Shown here: piece after piece, positions 28,320-34,203 of the stretch
Numbering within the stretch: position 1 is the first letter of the stretch
Layout: each line of letters opens with the position of its first letter
Origin: Candidatus Woesearchaeota archaeon
GTDB lineage: Archaea > Nanobdellota > Nanobdellia > Woesearchaeales > DSVV01
Length of the DNA stretch: 34,203 nt
Direction of reading: 5' to 3'
Assembly: GCA_016219865.1 (NCBI GenBank)
Contig: JACRKF010000052.1
Location: forward strand, 1 to 34,203
Notes under the pieces: model-generated
Told to the model about the DNA's origin: nothing
The model's database searches: none
Seen by the model: only the letters and a program-made list of their open reading frames with translations
Made by a program: the position numbers and the translations under genes

Positions 28320-29583
28320 ATGAAAAACCTCCTTTAATCTCTAACAATCTGTTATACTTTGCCATTCTTTCTCCTCTGCAAGGAGCTCCTGCTTTTATTT
28401 GGCCGCAATTCAATGCAACTGCTAAATCTGCAATAAAACTATCGTTGGTTTCTCCACTCCTATGGCTGACCATGATATTCCATCCTGCTTTCTTTGCTAA
28501 AGCTGCAGATTGTAAAGCTTCTGTAATTGTGCCAATTTGATTGACTTTTAATAGCAAAGCATTGCATAACTTTCTTTCAATTGCCATTTGTATTCTTATT
28601 GGATTTGTAACCAGCAGGTCATCTCCGACTATTTGTATTTTCTTTTTCTTAGCAAGTGTTGCTGTTATTTCTTTGAATCCTAAAAAATCATCTTCTGCAA
28701 AAGGATCTTCGATAGAAATAACTGGATAATGTTCAACAATCTGTTCGTAAACATGCAATAGCTTTTCTCTGTTTATTTTATAACCTTCAAATAAATAATA
28801 TCCTTTGTGATAAAATTCTGATGCTGCACAGTCTAAAGCTAGTTTTATTTGTTTACTATAACCAAGATCATCAATTGTGTGTTGAATCAAATCTAATGCT
28901 TCTTCTGTTGACTTTATATTTGGCGCAAATCCGCCTTCATCGCCAATATTTGCAGATATTTTACCATATTTCTTGACAATTACTTCTTTGAGATGATGGT
29001 ATGTTTCAGCTCCAATTCTTAAGGATTCTGCATAAGTTTTTGCTTTTGGCACAATCATAAATTCTTGGATTGCAAGTTTATTTTCCGCATGTCTGCCGCC
29101 ATTGATGATGTTCATATAAGGAGTTGGCAATACTCTTTTTTTCGATTTATCCTTAATTAATGATTTCAATGACGCATACAATGGTTTATTTTGCGCAATC
29201 GCTAAGGTTCTTGCAAATGCCATGCTTACAGCTAACAATGCATTTGCGCCAAGCTGTGATTTATTTGCTGTGCCATCAAGTTCAATAAGAAATTGATCCA
29301 ATCCTTGTTGTGAGAATGAATTATTCTTAATATTCTTTGCAATTATTGTATTGATATTATTTACAGCTGTTAATACGCCTTTGCCGTTATAATATTTAGG
29401 ATTATTATCTCTTAATTCAACTGCTTCATGTTTTCCAGTAGATGCTCCACTTGGAACAGACGCAGAAGCAGTGTAAAGTTGCTTGTTATTTTTATTATTT
29501 TTTAGCGTAAGAACTGCTTCTACAGTAGGATTTCCGCGTGAGTCTAATATCTGTCTTGCAATTACATCTTTAATGATTGGCAT
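28291..29583 (-). CDS. eno: Enolase
   Basis: Phosphopyruvate hydratase of 430 residues converting 2-phosphoglycerate to phosphoenolpyruvate. Visible are ARQILDSRGNPTVEA at the N-terminus, SVPSGASTGKHEAVELRD, NGGRHAENKLAIQEFMIVP, the metal ligands in SIEDPFAEDDF and VGDDLLVTN, the catalytic lysine in LLKVNQIGT, SHRSGETND, and the C-terminal ERMAKYNRLLEIKGGFSYG. All catalytic residues appear intact. A TATA box (ATGTTTATATG) centred about 26 bases before the ATG implies a leaderless mRNA. The membrane-protein gene downstream overlaps its last codons. Confidence 0.97.
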   Translation of the reverse strand: MPIIKDVIARQILDSRGNPTVEAVLTLKNNKNNKQLYTASASVPSGASTGKHEAVELRDNNPKYYNGKGVLTAVNNINTIIAKNIKNNSFSQQGLDQFLIELDGTANKSQLGANALLAVSMAFARTLAIAQNKPLYASLKSLIKDKSKKRVLPTPYMNIINGGRHAENKLAIQEFMIVPKAKTYAESLRIGAETYHHLKEVIVKKYGKISANIGDEGGFAPNIKSTEEALDLIQHTIDDLGYSKQIKLALDCAASEFYHKGYYLFEGYKINREKLLHVYEQIVEHYPVISIEDPFAEDDFLGFKEITATLAKKKKIQIVGDDLLVTNPIRIQMAIERKLCNALLLKVNQIGTITEALQSAALAKKAGWNIMVSHRSGETNDSFIADLAVALNCGQIKAGAPCRGERMAKYNRLLEIKGGFSYGNSKSTIW

Positions 29584-29752
29584 ATACGACCAATTAAAAT
29601 AATAAACATATAAACATTAGTGACTACTAAGAAATGAGACTTATAACTTCTCAGCAATTTTCCGTATTTTTTGTTAATCCCTTTTTTAACCATGTTCTAC
29701 AATACTAATCTTGTCAACTCGTTATAAAATTGAGTATTTGCATTCATATTCA

Positions 29753-29878
29753 ATGGCATACGACATTCCCCCACCATTGCAGCACAAAGAAAAGATCATC
29801 TTTGGCTTGACCTTTTCGCAGTTAGCGTATGCTTTCTATTTTTATTCTCTCTATACTTATTCAAAGAAAAGCATTTGA
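29753..29878 (+). CDS. Short leaderless ORF, PrgI-like N-terminus, probably truncated
   Basis: A 41-codon frame starting MAYDIPPPLQHKEKIIFGLT and ending in YTYSKKSI. The pattern of a short P-rich strand, KEKIIFGLTFSQL and a hydrophobic aromatic stretch (AYAFYFYSLY) resembles the N-terminus of small PrgI-like membrane proteins of type IV secretion/conjugation loci. A TATA box (TTATAAA, 29722-29728) lies 28 bases upstream of the ATG, so it looks transcribed. Relatives would have a second membrane segment. Here a stop follows the first, so it may be a truncated remnant. The rest of 29584-29981 holds only promoters. Confidence 0.45.
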   Translation: MAYDIPPPLQHKEKIIFGLTFSQLAYAFYFYSLYTYSKKSI

Positions 29879-29981
29879 ATTCATCATTGGAAATATAGTT
29901 CTCAACATTAATGAGTAATAATAACAAATTTGCTCAATGGGAATGCGAACATTTATATAGCAGTTAAGCATTCTAATCTAA

Positions 29982-31268
29982 ATGATATCCAAAGACAAAC
30001 TAAAGCAAACTCTAATTGAACAAAGAGAAGCCATCTTACAAAAACCTTTAGGGATTGAAAGAACTATTTTAAAGCTCATAGAGAAGAAATCAAAATTACC
30101 TCACGTCGTTGTCTTAACAGGCTTAAGACGTAGTGGAAAATCCACTCTTCTCAGGCAATTAATGAAAAAACAATATGATGATAAAGATTTTTACTATGTT
30201 AGTTTTGAGGATGAGAGGCTATTTAACTTCAAAGCAGAGGATTTTAACATAATATACGAAACGTTAGTAGAATTATTTGGTGAACAAAAAACTTTCTTTA
30301 TAGATGAAATCCAGAATATAACAAACTTTGAAAGCTTTGTGAGAAGATTTTATGATATGGAATTCAAATTTTTTATAACTGGTTCTAGCGCTAAACTCTT
30401 GAGTAAAGAGATAGGAACAAAACTTACCGGCAGGCATGTTGATGTGATAGTAAAGCCTTTCTCATTTGAAGAGTTTTTAGTCTTCAAAAATTTTAAGCTG
30501 GATAAACAGACCATTTTCAAAACAAATACTCGCGTAGAATTAAAAAAACACTTTGCTAATTATTTAATCAGTGGTGGAATGCCTGAATATGTTCAATATG
30601 AGGATTCAGAAATCCTAACAAGGGTATATGAAGATATTGTCATTAAAGATATAGTCGCAAGATATAGAGTTGATAATGTTAAAGAACTCAAAGAACTTTA
30701 CCAATATTTAATAACAACCGTTTCTCAAAGATTCAGCTATAATTCTCTTAGAAAGTTTATAAGAATAAACAGCGCTAATACTATTAAAAAGTATATTGAT
30801 TATCTTGAAGAGACTTATTTCATCAGCCAAATAAATAAATTTGATTATAGTCTAAAGAAACAGATTATAAACGACAAAAAAATCTATGTGGTCGATAATG
30901 GTTTTATTCCTAGAATTTCGTTAAAATTTACAAAAGATGATGGTTGGCTGCTTGAAAATGCCGTGTTTATAGAATTAAAAAATTATGGGGATGTTTTCTA
31001 TTATTCTGAAAAGTTTGAATGTGATTTTATCGTAGCTGAGAATAAGAAAGTTAAAGAAGCAGTTCAAGTATGCTGGAATCTAACTCAAACAAATAAAGAA
31101 AGAGAGCTTAATGGGTTACTTGAAGCTATGAATCAGTTCAAACTTAAAAGTGGTTTGATTCTGACTCATGATCAGGAAGAAGAGATAGATGTTGATACAA
31201 AGAAAATCATTGTTAAACCAGTTTGGAAGTGGTTGCTGGAATCAACCAAGCCTAAATCAATTGAATAA
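29982..31268 (+). CDS. AAA-type ATPase with DUF4143 C-terminal domain
   Basis: Protein of 428 residues. The AAA_14 part has Walker A LTGLRRSGKSTLLRQL (about 45-60), Walker B TFFIDEIQNI near 105, and sensor FFITGSSAKLLS followed by LTGRHVDVIVKPFSFEEF. The DUF4143 part begins around residue 200 (RVYEDIVIKDIVARYRVDNV) and ends with the nuclease-like ECDFIVA core. This common prokaryotic family is of unresolved function, often found in accessory regions. A TATA box (CATTTATATAG) is centred 26 bases before the ATG, giving a leaderless transcript. No partner gene adjoins it. Confidence 0.92.
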   Translation: MISKDKLKQTLIEQREAILQKPLGIERTILKLIEKKSKLPHVVVLTGLRRSGKSTLLRQLMKKQYDDKDFYYVSFEDERLFNFKAEDFNIIYETLVELFGEQKTFFIDEIQNITNFESFVRRFYDMEFKFFITGSSAKLLSKEIGTKLTGRHVDVIVKPFSFEEFLVFKNFKLDKQTIFKTNTRVELKKHFANYLISGGMPEYVQYEDSEILTRVYEDIVIKDIVARYRVDNVKELKELYQYLITTVSQRFSYNSLRKFIRINSANTIKKYIDYLEETYFISQINKFDYSLKKQIINDKKIYVVDNGFIPRISLKFTKDDGWLLENAVFIELKNYGDVFYYSEKFECDFIVAENKKVKEAVQVCWNLTQTNKERELNGLLEAMNQFKLKSGLILTHDQEEEIDVDTKKIIVKPVWKWLLESTKPKSIE

Positions 31269-31282
31269 ATAATAACATTTTC

Positions 31283-31798
31283 TCACGAATTCCGTTTATG
31301 ATTCCTTATCATAAATGGAGAAATAATAAATAGAACAATAATAAAACTAAGAGACACTAAACAAAAGATGCAATACGTCTTTAAAATATATGCTTCTACA
31401 TAAGTTAAATAAATTGAAAAAGCAAATGAAACAATTGCAAGAAAAAACAAAATGTGATATGCTGTTTTTGTTGTTATTGGTTCATCAATAAGTCTGCCTA
31501 TTTTTGTAAAGTCATAGTTTTTTAGCAGTAGAACTGCTATTGTTAGAAATAATAAATAAGTTAATCCTCCAAATATTGCCACAGGAATGCCAAACAATTC
31601 TGAATAAACGCTTTTGTTGACAATATCGCAATCAAAATGTTCGCCGAAAATACAGAGTTTTGATGCAGATGGCTTAAAATGGAGATAAGTTAAATATGAT
31701 GATAAAAGAATGCCTAAGATTGAGATAACTATTATTATAATTAAGAAGATTTTATTGCTTTGTTCAAATACTTGCAATGGGTTTTGATCTTTTTCCAT
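31283..31798 (-). CDS. Vitamin K epoxide reductase (VKOR) family, disulfide-forming membrane protein
   Basis: Membrane protein of 171 residues. The loop after the first membrane segment holds the cysteine pair of KLCIFGEHFDCDIVNKS, and the active-site CIFC lies in KTYCIFCLVSLSFII in the last segment. NKSVYSELFGIPVAIFGGL is the family's conserved Ser/Pro region. VKOR proteins reoxidise thiol-disulfide carriers using quinone and so drive disulfide formation outside the membrane. No fused thioredoxin domain is present. A TATA box (CATTTATAATTTG) about 29 bases upstream supports the ATG at 31798. An earlier in-frame start lies inside a mobile element. The neighbouring gene encodes a Cys-rich secreted protein. 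Confidence 0.92.
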   Translation of the reverse strand: MEKDQNPLQVFEQSNKIFLIIIIVISILGILLSSYLTYLHFKPSASKLCIFGEHFDCDIVNKSVYSELFGIPVAIFGGLTYLLFLTIAVLLLKNYDFTKIGRLIDEPITTKTAYHILFFLAIVSFAFSIYLTYVEAYILKTYCIFCLVSLSFIIVLFIISPFMIRNHKRNS

Positions 31799-31845
31799 TA
31801 TAATCCAAATAAAAAAGAAACAAATTATAAATGTTGTGGAACTAT

Positions 31846-31941
31846 GTACGTAATAAGTCTGTAGTTGGCAGTTAGTGGTTTGCAGTATTGCAGCAAATTT
31901 GCAACTTACCACTTACTACTAACCACTAACTTATTATGTAC
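31846..31941. mobile_element. MITE-like palindromic element, copy B
   Basis: A 96-bp imperfect palindrome with outer arms GTACGTAATAAGT and ACTTATTATGTAC. Its reverse complement matches 14161-14265. It is bracketed by the direct repeat GAACTAT at 31839-31845 and 31944-31950, a likely target duplication. The right repeat contains the stop codon of the Cys-rich gene. Without the insertion the Cys-rich gene would end about 45 bases before the VKOR start. Confidence 0.75.
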
Positions 31942-31946
31942 TTGAA

Positions 31947-34025
31947 CTATCTGCCTAAAGCTGTTGGTCCTGGCGTATCAACAATTTTTATCCAGCCTGC
32001 GCTTTTGCATACATATTTTGTTGTTAGATCTTTTTTCTGCTCTTTATTTAATGAAGCTGCATTACATATAATCTCTTTTTTATTATAACATAAAACCCAT
32101 TCTGACTTTTCTTTGTTCTCAATTATCTCAAAGTTATTCTTTGAAACACACTTATTAGTATCAGCAGATGTTTGTGTTGTTGTTTTTGTCCAACCATCTT
32201 TTGTGCAAGTAGAATCATCTTTGGTTGTTCCCTTAAAATCTAGATTTGGACTAATCACAGCGCCATTCATGCAAGATAACCATGTGTCTTTGTTGTTATA
32301 ATTGGCGCAAATATTTTGTTTGTCATATAACATCTTTTTGTAGCTTGTTGTTTTATATCCTGAAGTAATCAATCCATCATTATTTGCATCACATTCTGAC
32401 CAAATATACATATTTCCACCAGATGCAATAGTTGTTTTTGTGCAAAGCGCTGTAACTCCTGATGTAATTGGAGCAAGATAGCCTATATTTTTTTGATTAC
32501 ATTCAGTATATTGTCCAGCATTGTAGCAAATAGTTGTTGTTTTTTTGTCATTATTAAGAATAATAAAACCATTCTTTTTTCCTTTGCAAGGAGCATAATC
32601 CCCTTTTGTCCAGCCATTTTGCGCGCATGTGTAATAATCTTTGCCAACAATAACTTTATCCTTTAATTTTTTAGTTACACCATTTGTTTGTTTAGGAAAG
32701 TCATTATTTGGATCACAAATAAACCATGATTCATATTTATCAAACGGAGCACACAATAAGTGCTGAGCATATTCCTGCGGTTTTAGAATATAACTTGGTG
32801 ATGTAAAGAAAAGTTCTGTTGGAAGATTTCCTTTATAGTTATCCCAAAGGAATATATCTTTTTTTGTTTCTGCAAGAATACCAAGTGGCGCTTTGATTCC
32901 GCTTTTAGTATTAGGATGCATACTGCCGTCATTTTTTGCATCACATTCAATAAATGAACCAAATGCTGAATAAGCGCTGCCTGTATTAACATAAGTTGGC
33001 ATACAGGCAAAATCTGTATATTTATAGAAAAAATGATCATTGGCATGCGCAATTGTGTAAAATGAATTAGTATAAGGTGTATAATCTTGTTTAATTTTTG
33101 ACCAGTCTTTATCATTAGCATTTATTTTATTATCTAGTTTTGCGCCACAAACTATATGACTAGCAAGAGATGCTTTATTGCAGATGAAATCTATTTTAGG
33201 AACAGTTGAAGTAATTAATGAATAAACTGACCCTATATTAAACGGCATATCATCTAAATTCATAGAAACAATTTTGCCATTTATATTGCATAACAATGGA
33301 TCTTCATTTTTCAATACAAGTTCATAAAATTCAGTAGATCCTGAATTAGATAATTCAACAGATTCATATTTAAATAATCCTTTCGCCCAACCTAAAGCCA
33401 GCTCTTCGACAATATATCCTGCTTTATTCTTATATTCACTGAAACTATCACTGCCACCATGATATTTTGTTTTAATTAAGTCATAATAATCAAAATTCAT
33501 TTTAATCTTAATATCATTGTTCTTGTTCCCACTTAAATCTATATCTTCTTGCTGCAACAATTCAATTTTCAAGCATGATTTTTGCGCTGATGCTTTGCAA
33601 GGCGCATTTGAGCAGCTTATGATTGCAGAAGTAAGATAATTTTTGTTTGTTTCACCAGCTACTTCACAAATTTTTGGATTTAACTTTGTTAATCCTGCTA
33701 ATGAAACTTCCTTGCCTGTAGAATCAATAATTTTTAGATTATTTTTTTGATCCATTGTAAGTTTAAATATATATCCAAATGGACTAGGACTAGTAAGTGA
33801 TTCTTTTAGCGTACCTTCTTCATTAGTTATATAGAAATATTGATCTGCTGATTTTATTTGATTTAATGATATTACATTACCTGTTGTTGATGTTAATGAA
33901 CTTTGGTTGTTTAATGACAGAATTAAAAAAACAAATCCAATAACAAACAAAAATCCAACAATTATTACAGCTCTATTTTTTTTCATAAATAAAGAATTAT
34001 TTACATCAACGCCTTTTTTTACCAT
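31947..34025 (-). CDS. Large membrane-anchored Cys-rich repeat protein
   Basis: Protein of 692 residues. A signal anchor (about 19-38, AVIIVGFLFVIGFVFLILSL) follows a Lys-rich N-terminus, so the rest faces outward. The exterior has 24 cysteines, all after the anchor. Four modules follow C-x(8-18)-[FW]-x2-C with D/N-rich tails (FACMPT with IECDAK; LLCAPF with FICDPN; ALCTKT with SECDAN; NICANY with LSCMNG). A second tandem unit, C-x3-GWTK ... CYN-x5-7-CN, occurs twice (YTCAQNGWTK and STCTKDGWTK) and begins a third time at the end. The start at 34025 follows GGTGAT; the ATG at 33986 is the alternative. No family is recognised. A surface or cell-contact role is inferred. Confidence 0.75.
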   Translation of the reverse strand: MVKKGVDVNNSLFMKKNRAVIIVGFLFVIGFVFLILSLNNQSSLTSTTGNVISLNQIKSADQYFYITNEEGTLKESLTSPSPFGYIFKLTMDQKNNLKIIDSTGKEVSLAGLTKLNPKICEVAGETNKNYLTSAIISCSNAPCKASAQKSCLKIELLQQEDIDLSGNKNNDIKIKMNFDYYDLIKTKYHGGSDSFSEYKNKAGYIVEELALGWAKGLFKYESVELSNSGSTEFYELVLKNEDPLLCNINGKIVSMNLDDMPFNIGSVYSLITSTVPKIDFICNKASLASHIVCGAKLDNKINANDKDWSKIKQDYTPYTNSFYTIAHANDHFFYKYTDFACMPTYVNTGSAYSAFGSFIECDAKNDGSMHPNTKSGIKAPLGILAETKKDIFLWDNYKGNLPTELFFTSPSYILKPQEYAQHLLCAPFDKYESWFICDPNNDFPKQTNGVTKKLKDKVIVGKDYYTCAQNGWTKGDYAPCKGKKNGFIILNNDKKTTTICYNAGQYTECNQKNIGYLAPITSGVTALCTKTTIASGGNMYIWSECDANNDGLITSGYKTTSYKKMLYDKQNICANYNNKDTWLSCMNGAVISPNLDFKGTTKDDSTCTKDGWTKTTTQTSADTNKCVSKNNFEIIENKEKSEWVLCYNKKEIICNAASLNKEQKKDLTTKYVCKSAGWIKIVDTPGPTALGR

Positions 34026-34077
34026 GAAATCACCGTATCTTTTAATGATTATTATCTTTACCTCCAATAATAATCTG

Positions 34078-34203
34078 GGCTGTGGGACAGTAAACTATGA
34101 GCCTAACCAAAATAAATTGTGCCATGCTGTTGTAAGTCCATAAGCTGTTTCTATTCTTTCTTCTTTTTTTTGAGCAAATCTCCATCCTGTTCTCTTTTTG
34201 TCC
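34078..34203 (-). mobile_element. Right copy of the 126-bp terminal inverted repeat, probable insertion-sequence end
   Basis: Exact reverse complement of bases 13-138. The inner border reads GGCTGTGGGACAGTAAAC starting at 34078, 53 bases upstream of the Cys-rich gene start, so the element may have displaced that gene's promoter. Confidence 0.7.
34095..34203 (-). pseudogene. C-terminal fragment of an unrecognised (transposase-like?) protein, right copy
   Basis: The reverse-strand frame enters from the right edge (DKKRTGWRFAQKKEERIE...) and stops at 34095-34097, identical to the fragment at the left edge. It is cut by the window, so its full length is unknown. Confidence 0.5.

Noticed and set aside
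31799-31912. Extended N-terminus for the VKOR gene
   Set aside because: The extra codons come from the MITE-like element and lie upstream of the TATA box that supports the ATG at 31798.
13-34203. Linear plasmid or virus with terminal inverted repeats
   Set aside because: The repeats include an ORF running off both edges, and the interior is full of single-copy housekeeping genes (histone, FttA, SRP54, enolase). A contig broken at insertion sequences is simpler.

Overview
The window looks like a chromosomal piece of an AT-rich DPANN-type archaeon, most likely a Woesearchaeota/Pacearchaeota relative. Archaeal markers are a histone, FttA/aCPSF1, an RNase P p21 subunit, a proteasome beta subunit, SRP54, archaeal-type phosphoglycerate mutase, enolase, ribosomal proteins S3Ae, S19e, L31e and L39e, and two tRNAs with introns after position 37. 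Many genes have a TATA box centred 25-28 bases before the start codon, so their mRNAs should be leaderless. Others use GGTGA or GGAGG ribosome binding sites. The two window ends carry an identical 126-bp inverted repeat encoding the C-terminus of an unrecognised, probably transposase-like, protein, so the window is probably a contig that broke at two copies of one insertion sequence.

Layout. 1-3.1 kb: METTL5-like methylase, FKBP/SlyD isomerase, VapBC pair, DedA protein, RNase P subunit. 3.2-3.75 kb: intron-containing tRNA-Gly and tRNA-Val, then palindromic repeats. 3.7-7.9 kb: aspartate aminotransferase family, proteasome beta, FttA. 7.9-9.6 kb: broken metallophosphoesterase and a Fic protein. 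9.8-13.9 kb: ACT-domain protein, HD phosphohydrolase, nucleoside phosphorylase and a RelA/SpoT-like synthetase. 13.9-14.5 kb: a gene-free stretch with a MITE-like element and a structured RNA candidate. 14.5-17.4 kb: SRP54, decayed ORFs, an SFM1-type SPOUT methyltransferase, a VapC remnant. 17.4-20.6 kb: TrmB regulator divergent from cysteine desulfurase plus methyltransferase. 20.6-23.8 kb: tandem hairpin repeats and ribosomal proteins. 23.8-25.7 kb: HEPN/MNT pair, histone, UPF0175. 25.7-29.6 kb: phosphoglycerate mutase and enolase flanking two membrane proteins. 29.7-34.1 kb: AAA/DUF4143 ATPase, VKOR and a large Cys-rich surface protein.

The most interesting signals are: (i) a RelA/SpoT synthetase domain with its key residues retained, uncommon in archaea, beside nucleotide-metabolism genes; (ii) a membrane-anchored protein with 24 cysteines and repeated Cys modules next to a VKOR disulfide-forming enzyme; (iii) a two-copy ~100-bp palindromic MITE in which each copy has its own flanking direct repeat, one insertion falling on the stop codon of the Cys-rich gene; (iv) a hairpin RNA candidate upstream of SRP54 whose loop can pair with a second promoter-driven transcript near 20.7 kb; (v) repeats flanking the TATA boxes of the histone, Fic and DUF5684 genes. 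Decayed genes, toxin-antitoxin-like modules and palindromic repeats point to an actively rearranging genome.
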